DNA from: Humulus lupulus
Lineage: Eukaryota; Streptophyta; Magnoliopsida; Rosales; Cannabaceae
Length of the DNA: 64,000 nt
Reading direction: 5' to 3'
NCBI RefSeq assembly: GCF_963169125.1
Contig: NC_084802.1
Coordinates: 18,724,896-18,788,895 of the forward strand
Both the position numbers and the translations under genes were made by a program. This document shows, one piece after another, positions 11,101-22,532 of this stretch; position 1 is the stretch's first letter; each line of letters opens with the position of its first letter. The notes under the pieces were generated by a model. It was not told the DNA's origin. It was given only the letters and a program-made list of their open reading frames with translations, and made no database searches.

Positions 11101-13584
11101 TAACCAGCTGAGTAAGAGATTAGGTCGGTTTATTTTTCCCTAAAGGCTTCCTAACTCTTGTCTTACTTGTTAAGCTAATCCCAAGGCTCGGGGTGCCAGA
11201 ACTGTCCCCGAGGCCAAAACGGTAAAATCCCCCAATATTCCCACCTAGACATCCGAACCTCAAATATATCTCCATATATTTATTTTCATGACCCGATAGT
11301 TCAAATCACTACCCGATACCTAAAATACCCCTGACTTGTCCAAAGTCATATCTTAAGTCTCGTTGTGACTTTCCCCGCTATCTGACCCTAGGATCGTCTC
11401 GAGTTGCGCTCTATGAACCTGGCCACATAATAATGTGGTTCTCACATATATCACATAAATATTCATATTATCACATAATATCATTAATCACATATGCACA
11501 CATTAAAGTCAATAATATTCACTCTAATCCCAATTATGCCCTCCCGGCACACTAATCAAGGCCCTTAAGCCTTATTAGCGAATTTGGGTCGTTACACTGA
11601 GTATTGGGGCTCGTATCCCCTCTTGCCCTTCTTAGAGGGCTCGGATCAATTCTGTCTTTTCCCCGATCTTTTCCCCCGAGAGGGGTTTACGCTTGCTTCC
11701 GTTCCCCCATCTGAGATGGTTGGGCCCCTCCAGGAGCATCACTGTATCCGACTAGTGCCATCCCATATCTAGAAAATAGGGTGGACTAGGCCGGCACGTA
11801 CCCTGAGGACGTAGGACCGTAAACTGTTGAGGCTGCAAAAGTCATTCTGGGAATACCCGTCGATCCTGGCACCACCGGGGGTGTCGAATAGTGAGGGGGC
11901 GAATATTGTATCCCGTGCCCGGGAAAAGTTTGGGCATTCAGCTGGGGAGCCGGCTGCCACCCGAATGCCTGGATTCGGGCCTCCTCCTAGTTGATAAAAC
12001 CTTGTGCCCTCCTTATGAATTCTTCAAGGGTGGACGCCTTACTGCGCTGCATGTCATCCTAGAGAGGGGATCCGGTTTGGATCCCAAAATGTAGGGTCAC
12101 CAGGCGCTGCCCATCATCCACCTTGGTTTTTGAGGCCTCTTCCGTGAAGTGCTGGATGTAGGCCCTTAGAGTCTCCATGGTAAGCTGTTTAATGTTAGCG
12201 AGGGTGCTGATCTGCATGTCCATCCTCATGGCGGCCACAAATTGCTTGCGGAACGCCGACTGTAGTCCAGACCAGGACTGGATAGATCCTGGCTTGCGCC
12301 ACTTCCACCACTCTTCTGCAGGTCCATCTAGAGTGATCAAAAAACAGAGGCATTTTTCGTTATTGTAGACATGGGCTATGATCATTAATCGATTGTAGCA
12401 GGACAGATGATCCCTGGGGTCTGTATTCCTGGTATAAGCGGGAAATTTTGGCATTTTGAACCCCTTAGGGAGCACCACGTCCAGGATGTGTTTGGCGCAT
12501 GGTTCCTTTTCCTCTTCCTCAAAATCAGAATCGCCTCCCTCCTATTTACGGACTAGACGGTCCGTGACTTTCTTTAACGTGGCCAGTTGTTCCATGAACT
12601 GTCGGGCCATTCCATCGTCCAGGGGGACCCTCTCGTTCCTCCTGTCGTTGAGGTTATTTCTCAGGTCTCCCCCTCGGGGACAAATCTTCTCCTTACGGGC
12701 TCGCTCCTTTCGAGCGTTTAGCCTGTCACGCAGGTCTACTCGGGACGTGTTGTCCCCTGAACTAACGGTATCTGGCTCATCAGCGTGTTGGTATCCTCGG
12801 CGATTTTTATTCACAGAGGCGCTGGGATAAAAATGTTGCTCCCGTCTAGTCCGTCTAGGGACAGCTCGGGGCCTGGTACCCTGCGGGCGCATCCCTTGCG
12901 AATCGATTGGGAAATCCCATCCTGGGACAGGACACACCTTCTCTTTCCTAGGGAGCGACCCTGGGTTGGCCCTGGTTTTATGAACGGGAGGAGTTTTCCT
13001 CTGGGGGTTTGCTTTTCCCACAGGATCAACCGCTTTGGCTTTCCCTTTTTCTTAAGACAGGTTAGAGGGGCCGTATCCAGGATCTTGTCCCGGAGGAGGG
13101 ATTGGCCTCACGCTTTCGGGCACATTGGCTTTAACTAGTGGGCAGACGGTCGTGTCCCTGGAAGGGGAACGACTGGAGGGTTGGCCGCCAACCCTTGGGC
13201 AGCAATGAAAGCCTGCATGGCCAAGAGGGATTCTTGCATCTGGCGAGTGGCCTCTTTTTGTTCGGCTATCCTGGTCTCTTAGTCCAGGACTTGTTGCCTC
13301 ATTTTGATCACCTCCGGGTCCTCTTGGTCGGGGTTTACTTCTTCTAGGATCGCAGGATCCTCATCTTCTTGATTGTGGTATTCCCCTTCATTTCCCTCAT
13401 CTTCCTCGTAGTAATCTTCCTCGTAATTTTCCCTGTCTTCATAGTTTAGGGACTCGTCAGGCTAGAGAACTTGATAAGGTGTATCCTCAGGCTGATTTTG
13501 AGGGAGAGGTTGATTAGGCAGTGGCTCTACATTGCCTTGTTCTTGGTGAGTAAGATCGAACGTAGTATGTCTCGTGTTCACCAT
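8117..13584 (-). pseudogene. gag-protease of element 1, split by a solo LTR
   Basis: On the minus strand a start codon at about 13584 opens MVNTRHTTF, typical of plant Ty3 gag, but a stop follows within about 40 codons. The N-terminal Arg-rich part lies in 12542-13021. The Retrotrans_gag-like core is 12059-12478, with FPAYTRNTDPRDHL, GPAEEWWKW and FRKQFVAAM. After the solo LTR (9291-11596), coding resumes at about 9285 with a Cys/His motif (YHKDVGHSTEECLQLKDEIE), a Pro/Gly-rich stretch, and the protease active-site region VLVDDGSSINILF near 8570-8620. The region 8117-8524 is protease tail with no long frame. Several frames must be joined, so it is dead. Gag would form the capsid particle; the protease would cut the polyprotein. 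Confidence 0.85.
9291..11596 (-). mobile_element. Solo LTR (2306 bp), Tekay/Del-like chromovirus family, copy 1
   Basis: It starts TGTAACGCCC, ends GTCGTTACA, and is flanked by a perfect 5-bp duplication CTGAG (9286-9290 and 11597-11601), so both ends are exact. Read on the minus strand it begins TGTAACGACCCAAATTCGC, the style I associate with long chromovirus LTRs. It contains no internal coding, and the host gag frame flanks both sides. It is related to the solo LTR at 17045-19289 (shared GTGAGCCGAGGCCCAGCAAG-like, ATCAAGGCCC and GGCAAAATGGTAAA-like phrases) and, at its end, to the tail at 22300-22344. A solo LTR forms by recombination between the two LTRs of a full element. Confidence 0.9.
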
Positions 13585-13626
13585 CGTTATAGATATTTGA
13601 TATCTTCTTCGAAAAGCTTTCTTTGG

Positions 13627-13644
13627 CTCTCAATGAAAGCACCA
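13627..13644 (-). other. Primer binding site of element 1
   Basis: Just inside the LTR edge (13648) the minus strand reads TGGTGCTTTCATTGAGAG. The TGG start fits pairing with a tRNA CCA end. Element 2 has the identical stretch at 36313-36330, with identical flanking bases, although the LTRs differ. It is not the initiator-Met site TGGTATCAGAGC; I do not recognise the matching tRNA. Confidence 0.7.
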
Positions 13645-13647
13645 AAA

Positions 13648-14600
13648 TGTTTACCGAGTTTTTCAAAAACTAGAATTATAAAAGATAGGAGAGCTTAGAA
13701 AGAAAGGGTTAGAAGTTATCACACAAGGAATTTTACGTGGTTGGGGTGTTAAAAAGACTTAGTCCATGAGACAATTATATTAGAGCTTTTAATAGCTTCA
13801 GTAATGAAGTTTCTCTGAATTTAAGCAGAGTGTATGCTTACAAGAGAAAAATCGGATCCTTTCCACAGTACACAACTGTTCATATTTATAGGAAGTTGAG
13901 TGCTCTGGGTTTGGGCCGGACTAATCAGGGCCCAATAGGAGTATAAACATCAATTGCTCGCTGATGGAGGCTTAATACAAAAGATTTTATTAAGTAGAAT
14001 ACGCTAATCATGGCCCATTTGGCCAGCCCTAGCATAACCACGTCACAAGGTCAACAGCAGTACGTAGCTCTAGTTTGGTTCGCATGGGCTTTTAAGGAGA
14101 TTTGGGGGACAGGATCTATCAAAGGAGTGGTGGTACGGTCCTGGAATAACGGCGTACATTCCGTATGTAACCTCTTTTGCAGGTTAGTTATGGGGACAAA
14201 ACTCTGTGTTTCTTGGGGTGATGTCAGTATCAGGGACAGCTTATCGCGCCCAACCTGATCGCCAGGTTCGGTTTTGTTTACTAACATCCCTCTTCATTAA
14301 CCAAGATCCTGGTTCATTTACCAGGATCCAGGGTCGTCTACGGTCCTCCCGGTCCATTTTCAAACTTGGAGGAATTAATATCCTTACCGCATTCCGGGCA
14401 CATCATACGAAGGGTCTGAGAGAATGAAACTTGCCAACCTCACGATCCCCTCTTTCATTTCGGGACAACGTTGGGCTGTATCAATATTTGGGCCGTCAGA
14501 ACTCATCTCCTCTATTGGGCCTGATCTGGGCCTTAGGTCCCTTCAGGGTGGCTCATGGACGTAATGTACGGACCCGAGAAGGGAGGGAGGAAACGGGGAT
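13648..14600 (-). repeat. 5' LTR of element 1
   Basis: The inner edge is clear: on the plus strand TGTTTACCGAG starts directly after the primer binding site. On the minus strand a TATA-like CCTATAAATATG lies at 13881-13892, a plausible start of element transcription. The outer edge is placed where homology to the copia LTR begins (about 14601). The sequence differs from the LTR of element 2 apart from the primer site, so the two are different families of one lineage. Confidence 0.7.
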
Positions 14601-14715
14601 AAAAAATATAATATTACATTATATTATAAATAATATAACATTCCCCGACTAGATTAAATAGTTATCTATTGTAACACTTATTTAATCAATCAAACATTAT
14701 ATTAAAATATAATAT
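14601..14715 (-). repeat. 3' LTR remnant of the copia element
   Basis: About 115 bp that repeat 20453-20569 almost exactly (ATTACATTATATTATAAATA and the following TTAAATAGTTATCTATTG phrase). Immediately to its right, TTCCCCCACTT reads on the minus strand as AAGTGGGGGAA, a good polypurine tract directly before the LTR start. This sets the LTR terminus near 14715. The rest of the LTR is missing. Confidence 0.65.
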
Positions 14716-16215
14716 TCCCCCACTTGATTAAATAATCACTCTCTATAGAAACCTTTACATTGATACATAAAGTAAAATGTCTTTCAACTTGAATTTTACC
14801 TTAGTGTAATTATCACAAAGATTGTTGAAATTTGGTTGCCAAAGCATTGAACCACTATCCCTTGATAACAAACCGGTGATAATACACACACATTTGCTAT
14901 GTTCACTTGAGACATCAATGTCTGGCTTTTTCACCATTAATGGATTTTTCCCTTGATAACAAACCGGTGATAATACACATTCCATTCATAGACTTTTCTT
15001 GAGAATGACTCCCAATTCTCATGAGGGGTGGCACCACCCCTAGGTCTATATAGGTAGAACTCTTACAATATTTTGTTACCCTAAAATACTTGTCTTTTCA
15101 AAACTGAGTTCTATTAAAAAACCTTTTGATTTTAACCCTTATTTTGGTAACACACTAGTACTCATATATTAGATGGGAAAAAATTTGAGTACTGCTACTA
15201 TTCACTTGATTGACTTGTTATTACCTATTGAAGCTAATACTAGTTTGGTTACTAGTATTAAGATAGGTTACCATCAACCGTGAATCTCTTTAGGGAGTCT
15301 AAGTCTCATCCCTTGAGATGTAGAAATGATTCTATTTGAATCATTTCTTTTCTCATGTATGCATACTTAAACACTCATTATTTTATTCAAACTTTGTTGC
15401 TAGCTATAGTTTGATTAAAATAGTTACCCTTTTAAAATAGTGAGTTTGACCATAGTCAACACCCCCACTATTTTATACTTCAATATCCAAGATAAACATT
15501 TTCCTTGAATATTAATTCTAAAATCCTCTTTGTTTCTAAAATTCTCATTTATGTTTTAAATTGATTCCTTCTTGAATCAAAATATTACAAACAATAACTT
15601 TAGACACAAAACATGTCTAGATTTTTCCATTCTATACACATATAGCCAATGTGATTTAAAATGTAAAATTCCAAATCACTTATTTGATATGATGACCAAA
15701 TTAATCAATTATTGTCAACAAAATAAATTGATTAATTTTGGAGCATCACCCCCACATTTCTCACATAGTGATAATAAAATATCACTTTAAAATAGAAATC
15801 TCTTCTTTTCTATTAAGTCATTTATCCTCCAAGATAAATCTAGACTTATAATTCTCAAAGTTCATCATGAATCCTCTAAGCCACATGATAAACTCTCAAG
15901 ATAAAACTTCAATGTTTATCTTGATTTATTTACTTGCTAAAGCAAGGCCCACTTCTTTCAAAGCAATAAAATGTGAACACAAATGTAACGTGAGAATTTC
16001 TCAAACAAATAATCACATTATGAAATAATAGGTATACACTCTAACCTATTATTTTAATAAGTTCATTTTGAAACTTTGTTAATATCTCACACAAATGTCT
16101 CATAGAAAAATAAAGAATTATCATAGAATAATACTTTAATTTTATTGATAGCTCTCAAGAGTACAAGCTTTATTACAAAATAATAATTTTCCAACAAGGC
16201 ACATAAACATGGTAA
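14716..16215 (-). other. Non-coding 3' internal region of the copia element
   Basis: About 1.5 kb of AT-rich DNA with no credible ORF where pol would be expected. It contains a 30-bp direct repeat (CCCTTGATAACAAACCGGTG and ten more bases) at 14859-14888 and 14950-14979, 91 bp apart, and the polypurine tract at its left end. Confidence 0.55.
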
Positions 16216-19200
16216 TCATTCTAGGATATCTTCTTCCTTTTCTATAGCATTTACCTCATTCTCATGTGGGTCCTTTCGGTACCTACATACTCTAGCATAG
16301 TGCCCGGATTTTCCACAAACAAAACAATGACCTCTCACGTCTTTGAATTGTCCATGATCTCTTTTGGGACCTAAAGGGTTCCCACTACTCTTTTTGTTAT
16401 TGTTGCCCTTGGGATGCTTGTGTGAAACCGCATTGGCCTTGGAAGTCTCATCTTTAGACTCATTCACACCCTTGTCTCTTATTCTCGATTCCTCTTTAAT
16501 TCTAATGTATTTTTGGAACTCTTCCAAAGTGTAATGCTCATTCTTATGGAGGATTCTTTTCCTATAGCTGCGCCAAGTTGGTGGTAATTTTGCCACTATT
16601 GCACCAACTTGAAAGGCATCGGGAAGCTCAATCTTGAGAACTTTCAACTTGTTTACAATCACTTGTAACTCATGAATTTGAGGTAAAAGAGTTTTCCCAT
16701 CAATGAAAGAAAAATCAAAATATTGAGAAATTTAGAACATTCTTTCTACCTTCTTCCTCGGCCTTGTACTTACTCTCCAAGGCATCCCAAATCTCCTTCG
16801 CGGATTTGGTATTGGTATAGAGGTCATATAGCCTATCAGATAGGGCATTAAGGATATGACCCCTACAAAGAAGGTTGTCCTCTTCTCGCTTCCTTATTTT
16901 CTCTACCTCCTCGGGAGTGTCTTTGTCGAATGGCTCGGCTAGAGGTGCCAAGGATGACTCAAGGATGTAGGCTATCTTGAGTGTTGTCAAAAGGAATTTC
17001 ACCTTGTCTTGCCACCTAGTAAAATTGGATCCATCAAACCTATCTGTAATGCCCTACTACCTTAGAGCCGTTACTAAGTGAGTTTAAAACGTGCAATCAC
17101 TCGCTAATCGAGGTTTTTAAAGCAAAAGTGTAATTAAGCCATAATCAGAGTAAAAACTTTAGAAATAACTCTATACCATTGAAAATCATAAAAGTTTAAC
17201 ACTTGGGATCCCAAAATGCTGTTTAGAAATATTTACAACATATAAATACAACCAAGTCAGCTAAATGACAAAATCTAGGTTTTAATACAATCATCTCCCA
17301 AAATCCACTGGCTGTGGCAGCCAGGCAGACCAAACATGTACACGCCGCTTCATGCTTGCTACACTCATGGTTGGTTGGCTTTCTCCTTGCCCTTACCTGC
17401 ACCACAGAGCATCCGTGAGCCGAAGCCCAGCAAGAAAACCCACAAACAGATAACATATGCAAAACTTACACCAAGTATATAAACAGGCCATAAATAGGCT
17501 AAACACATACGGCCAAGCCGTCCTAGACGCTTTACCAGGCGCTGGGTTCGCGGTCTACACCGTGAGGATATCCCAGGTATAATTTAGGGTCCCGCCCTGG
17601 CAGCTCGCACTCCACGTGCTCAACACTGCTCTCGGCCCCTTGCCGTACTCGGCCTCGCACTCAACATGCCTAACGTCGTTCCCGGCCCTTTGTCGTTCCC
17701 GACCCCTGCCGACCTCGGCCTACACCGTTCCCGGCTCTTGCCGATAATTTACACAATAGCATTCATAGCATAATAAACAAATACTGAACACTAACCAAAT
17801 CAATCAAAGGGCTACGCCCTGCAATTCAAACATATTGGGGCTCAGCCCTGCACACAAGCTCTATGGGAACAAGGGTTCTCTTACCTGAGTCCCGAGCTTC
17901 CCGAGTACAGTCCCTTAACTTGAGCCTTGTCGAACCCTAGTCACAACACATGATAATATTCATCCCTCAAGTTCCAACCCATTAACTAGCTTTAAATCAC
18001 AATTCTATTCTCCAGGTCATTGAGTTTCACCCAACATGATAAAAGATTCAATCCCGAGCACCCTAGGTTAAATTCCCAAGCCTAGAATCTCAAAATCCCA
18101 AAATCCCTTAAGGTTCGCGGCATTAGCCAACCATGCCACGGCATGGCCCCAACCAGAGGCCTCCAAATGCCCAGAAACAGGTAAGGGTCGCGGCATTACT
18201 CAGGCCATGCCGCGGCCCGCCCTCCTTCCTCAGCATGCATCAGATTCGAAGGGTCGCGGCTCAGCAAGAACAATGCTGCGGCCCGACCCTTCGAACCCAG
18301 AAAAATCCTCCATTTTTGACACCCAAACCTCTCTCAAAACCACCCACAATCATCCCAACTTCACAACTCAATTATCCACAAACTTCCACAAGGTTCCAGC
18401 AACAAAACCTAACTGAAATCTAGACTAGAAACCCATTAAAAATCCATTTCAATCTCTGAGATTTTCTAAATCAAAAACTCAAAACTCAGCCATGGAAACA
18501 CTATAATTCAACCTTCAAACTTTATATTAAATCTTACCTCAGCTGCAGAACCAATCCTCCAAGTGTTTTCTGGCTTAATTCCCAAAGTTCCAGCCTCAAT
18601 TCACTCTTCAAATTCAAAACCCAAAAACCACTTAGAACATACTCAATTTCACAGAATTTTCAACACAGATAATGAGAATCAATCCTTACCTTAATCCTGG
18701 TCGAATTCCTTTGCTTAATTTGTGTTAATCCCTCAAAATTCAAGCCTAAACTGCAAAGCCCTCAGCTGAATTCCTTAGCTTCCAAGAGTTTCCTTTGTTT
18801 TGCCTTAGAGAAAATAGAGAGAGAGAAGGGGAAGAATTAGGTCGGTTTCTACAAGTCTCTAAGTATTTCTTTCTTTTTGTTTTATTTAGCTTAATCTATG
18901 TGGTTACCTCAAGGTTCGGGGTACCAAAACGTCCCCGAGGGCAAAATGGTAAATTTCCCCAATATTCCCTCCTAGACATTCTAACCTCAAATATATCTCC
19001 AGATATTCATTTCCATAACCCGATAACACCATAATATCTAATACCCAAAGTACCCCTCGACTCGCCCTGAGTCGGATTCTTAACCTCGTTGTGACTTTCT
19101 GGCTATCTGCTCCCGAGGGCTGTCTCGGATCGTGCTACGCAGAAATATATATCACATGCATATCATATTTAATTCAGCTAAACATGCATCATTATCTCAT

Positions 19201-19342
19201 ATTCACATATTAACATATTAAATCATTTATTGCCCTCCAGGCATGCTAATCAAGGCCCTAAGCCCTAATAGCAAATTCGGGTTGTTACACTATCTAACCT
19301 CACTAGGTCTTGGTTCATGTTCTTGATGGTCTCACCTTCCAT
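16216..19342 (-). pseudogene. copia gag, interrupted by a solo LTR and a frameshift
   Basis: A start codon on the minus strand at 19340-19342 opens MEGETIKNMN. The frame reaches the insertion at 19295 and resumes beyond 17045 with the copy of the 5-bp duplication (GSNFTRWQDKVKF). The UBN2-type gag region follows (ALSDRLYDLY, AKEIWDALESKY) in 16715-17040. After a break near 16700 the frame changes. The last part, 16216-16662, ends with a CCHC zinc knuckle (CFVCGKSGHYARVC, about residues 113-126 of that frame) and a Glu-rich tail. The sequence is still close to typical copia gag, so decay is recent apart from the insertion. Gag would package the element's RNA. No pol follows. Confidence 0.8.
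17045..19289 (-). mobile_element. Solo LTR (2245 bp), Tekay/Del-like chromovirus family, copy 2
   Basis: It starts TGTAATGCCC, ends GGTTGTTACA, with a perfect 5-bp duplication CTATC (17040-17044 and 19290-19294). It is the same family as 9291-11596 and lies in the same orientation. It holds three GC-rich segments in 18110-18290 built around GTCGCGGC and GCCGCGGCCC, unlike the AT-rich surroundings. On the minus strand GTAACAACCCGAATTTGC opens the LTR. It splits the copia gag cleanly. Confidence 0.9.
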
Positions 19343-19370
19343 TGAAACAAAAAGGAAGATAAGCTTTTGA

Positions 19371-20569
19371 TTGTTAGAGAATATATGTTATTGCTCAATG
19401 GAAATGGTAAAACCAAATACAACTCTATGCAAAAATACAATGGACAAGATGATTGATTAAATAGAATTACAACTCAATGACCAATAATACAAGTAAATGT
19501 AGAAATAAGAGTTAGAAGAGAATTATAAGAACTAAAATTTTAAAACAAAATATACCAATAAATATGTAAATTGAAATAGAAGAAGAGGATAACAAATTCA
19601 ATACAATAATAATACAAGAAGAACAACAGAATGGAAAGATCAATGAAAAAACAAACTCTCACACAACCAAAGTGTAGAGTAGTGGGGATCACCAACTTGA
19701 ACAAAGTTCAAAACTTTTGTCCAAAAGCTTATTTCTCTCTATTTTCTAAGCACTAAGGGATCTCTCTAGGAAATAACTCTCTGGAATTATCAAGCCTCTA
19801 TGCTGTATTTTCCAGCCAAGTGGTTTGTGGATGGAAAATGGTGTGTCTTACAAGTGAGCATTAGACTCCTATTTATAGAGCTTGAGATACCCTTTGAATT
19901 TCAAATTCCACCAACCCCCATGGTTGTTACCAACGTTTAATTGGATGTTTATGGAATTAAAATGAAGATTTGGGAGTAATTTGGGATGTTAGAACCGTTC
20001 AAATTGGAAAAAACTGAAAAACCAAATTGCATGTCTGCCTCATTGGCAGCAGCCAGGATTATCAGTGGCTGCGGCCACTGGCCTCTATCCTCCAGGCCGC
20101 GGCCAGGGAATGTCAGTGGCCGCGGCCACAGGCTATTTTCAGCTCAAAAATGTCAATTTTCCAAAACGTCTCAAATCATTTCCCACATAATTTTGTAACC
20201 TCCAAACACATATTGGGAGTTAAAAACATGTCTCTAATAGCCATATTTCATTATGGCTATATGAAATCCAATCTCAAATGTGTAACATACAATCTACACA
20301 TTATTTGGTAATATTTGGAAGTTACAAATTTGTAACACCAAATATGTTACGTATTTGGATATTCAAATATATCTAAATATTGTAACTCTCTATTATATGT
20401 TTCAATATGTGACACTCTTTGTCACATTTATTTAATCTAAAACATTATATTATAAAATAATATAATATTACATTATATTATAAATAATATAACATTCCCC
20501 CACTAGATTAAATAGTTATCTATTGTAACACTTATTTAATCAATCAAACATTATATTAAAATATAATAT
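19371..20569 (-). repeat. 5' LTR of the copia element
   Basis: The inner end on the minus strand is TCTAACA, followed by ATCAAAAGCTT. That looks like a damaged initiator-Met primer site (TGGTATCAGAGCTT) which has lost its first bases. The outer end is set at 20569, where homology with the 3' LTR copy stops and chromovirus sequence begins. Contains a GC-rich patch near 20060-20130 (GCTGCGGCCACTGG, GCCGCGGCCA). Confidence 0.6.
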
Positions 20570-20570
20570 A

Positions 20571-21573
20571 GGCACCATGAAGATGTACCAGGATTTGAAA
20601 GCTTTATACTGGTGACCTGGGATGAAGAGGGACGTGACTGAGTACGTAGCAAAGTGCCTGACCCGTCAGCAGGTCAAGACGAAGTATTAGAAACCAGTAG
20701 GGCTATTACAGCCTTTGGGTATCCCAAAGTATAAGTGGGAGGACATCACGATAGATTTCGTGGTGGGGTTGCCTAGGATAGTGAGCCAAAATGATTCAGT
20801 TTGGGTCATTATGGACCGGTATACGAAGTTAGCTCACTTTTTACTAGTGACGACAAACAATACAGTTGACCAGGATGCAGATCTCGATGTGAGAGGGATA
20901 GTATGACTTCATGGGACTTTGAGGTCTATCCTATCGGATAGGGACCCTATCTTTACTTCCAAGTTTTGGGAAATTTATAGAAGGTGATAAGTACACAGTT
21001 GAAGTTCAGTACAACTTATCATCCTTAGACTAATGGTAAATCAGAAAGGATTATCTAGATATTGGAGGACATGCTGAGAGCATATATATTGGACTTTGAA
21101 GGGTCCAGGAATGAATATTTGCCTCTAATAGAGTTTTCCTATAATGAAGAGTGGCACTTTATGAAATGTTGTATGGTAGGAAGTGTAGATCGTCCATTCA
21201 CTAGGATGAGATGGGTGAGAAGAAATATTTGGGTCCTAAGGTAGTTCAGAGGACCACTGAGGCCGTTGAAAAGATTAGAGCTCGGATGTTCGCTTCTCAG
21301 AGTAGACAGAAAAGTTATACTAATCTGAAACGCAGGAACGTGGAGTTCCAAGTGGGAGACTATGTCTTCCTTGGAGTTTCACCATGGAAATGGGTGAAGA
21401 AATTTGTCAAAAAGGGCAAGTTGAGCCCTAGATTTGTAGGACCTTTTGAGATCCTAGAGAGGATCGGTCAGGTGGCCTATAGATTGGCCTTACCTCCGGC
21501 ACTGTCGATCGTACACCATGTATTTCATATATCCATGTTGAGGAAATATGCATCAAATGAGACCATGTGTTGA
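20571..21573 (+). pseudogene. Chromovirus integrase fragment (Ty3, Tekay/Del-like)
   Basis: The fragment opens inside the integrase zinc-finger region (GTMKMYQDLKALYW, then KCLTRQQVK). The catalytic core follows in 20715-21120: WEDITIDFVVGLPR with a catalytic Asp, LSDRDPIFTSKFW with the second Asp, then a damaged region where the Glu would be. The C-terminal part at 21211-21573 is well kept: RRNVEFQVGDYVFLGVSPWK, then a GPY/F-type module (PRFVGPFEILERIG, VAYRLALP) and a short tail ending YASNETMC. No chromodomain is visible. Stops after TKY, at GIV and at PTFHP-like positions, plus frame changes, make it inactive. Everything upstream was cut off at the copia boundary. Confidence 0.85.
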
Positions 21574-22344
21574 ATTATAAGTCAAGAACAACATTAGCAC
21601 GCTGAGCGCTGGTCGATATGGTTACACCTAATCAGGAGCGCATCATACGCTTGTCCGATCCAATGGTCGTGGAAAACTCAGTGTCAGGTACGCTGGGCCA
21701 GCTCCAAGGTTGGTTATACAAAGGATAAGGCAAAGGGCCCCAGGGTGACCCATTAGTCCCATATCCTAGGGCGATGGGCCCTTGATGATTCGTTAATCAT
21801 TTAATTAGGGCAGCTGGCCTCATTTGACATTGCAGTCATTTATATGAACGGTATGCATGCATGAGTAGAGCTATTACTGCTAGGCATGCCTATTATGATT
21901 TGGTAACGTATTAATAACTACTTATGAGCATGATTAAGTTTTCTTGCTGAGCCTTGGCTCATGGGTGCTATGTGGTGCAAGTAAGGGGAAAAGGAAGTCA
22001 GACCATCCATGAGTTGGAGAGCTTCGGCGACGATGTGTACATATGCGGCTGCTCGACCACCACGGCCGAGGTTTCTCAGAGGAACTAGGGTCAAACACTA
22101 TTTTGCCGCCTAGGTTGGCTGGTTGTAACTTTTCAATTGTAATTAACCTTTTTAAATGTTAGTTTGGGATCCCATGTATGGAAGTAAATGTTTTAGTGAA
22201 ATGTTTATACCTTTTGACCAAAAAATTTAACCCTAAACCATTAAACATGTTTAGTTACACGATTATGGTCAAATGACTCGTTTAGCGATTCTAACACTAT
22301 TTAAAATACACAGTATAACGGTCCTTGATTAGGAGGAAGTTATA
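21574..22344 (+). repeat. Chromovirus 3' region and partial LTR
   Basis: After the integrase stop come about 350 bases I cannot assign. From about 21950 the sequence matches the solo LTRs read in reverse: CTGAGCCTTGGCTCATGGGT, then a GTGGTGCAAGTAAGG-like stretch. The very end (TACACAGTATAACGGTCC ... GTTATA at 22344) parallels the end of the solo LTR at 9291. So the truncated chromovirus belongs to the same family as both solo LTRs, in the opposite orientation. Confidence 0.6.
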
Positions 22345-22499
22345 GTACCCCATATACCTGACCCTCCCCCTAAAATATTAAAAAGATGTGTGATTGAGGA
22401 GTTACCACCCGATATTGATGTGGTGCCTGATGTGGTGGGTATACCTTTAGTGGAACTGTCATCAAATAGTGAGAAAATTGAGTATGATGATGATGATGG

Positions 22500-22532
<33 letters not shown>

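Larger units (their letters stand above)
1..14600 (-). mobile_element. Ty3 (Tat-type) LTR retrotransposon, element 1, degenerate, 3' end outside window
   Basis: Read on the minus strand the order is LTR (13648-14600), primer binding site, gag, protease, RT, RNase H, second RNase H, integrase, tandem-repeat spacer, then a gene on the opposite strand that continues past the left edge. A second RNase H after the RT-linked one is the known hallmark of the Tat lineage. The element carries many frameshifts and stops and holds two later insertions, 6253-8116 and 9291-11596, each with its own target duplication. The 3' LTR must lie left of the window, so LTR age and target duplication cannot be read. 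Its right edge abuts the truncated LTR of a copia element, so it probably inserted there. The outer LTR boundary is uncertain by a few bases because no clean TG terminus is visible. Confidence 0.85.
14601..20569 (-). mobile_element. Ty1/copia element with gag only, truncated 3' LTR
   Basis: On the minus strand: LTR 19371-20569, gag from 19342 to 16216, a long non-coding internal stretch, then a 115-bp piece of the 3' LTR (14601-14715). The two LTR ends match closely: in the first 40 or so bases past AACATTCC I see a single change (CCCC GAC versus CCCCCAC). No RT or integrase coding is visible, so the copy is non-autonomous or has lost pol. The 3' LTR is cut where element 1 begins. On the right it lies against integrase coding of a chromovirus at GGCACC (20571). 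A solo LTR sits in its gag. Target duplications cannot be seen because one end is lost. Confidence 0.7.
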
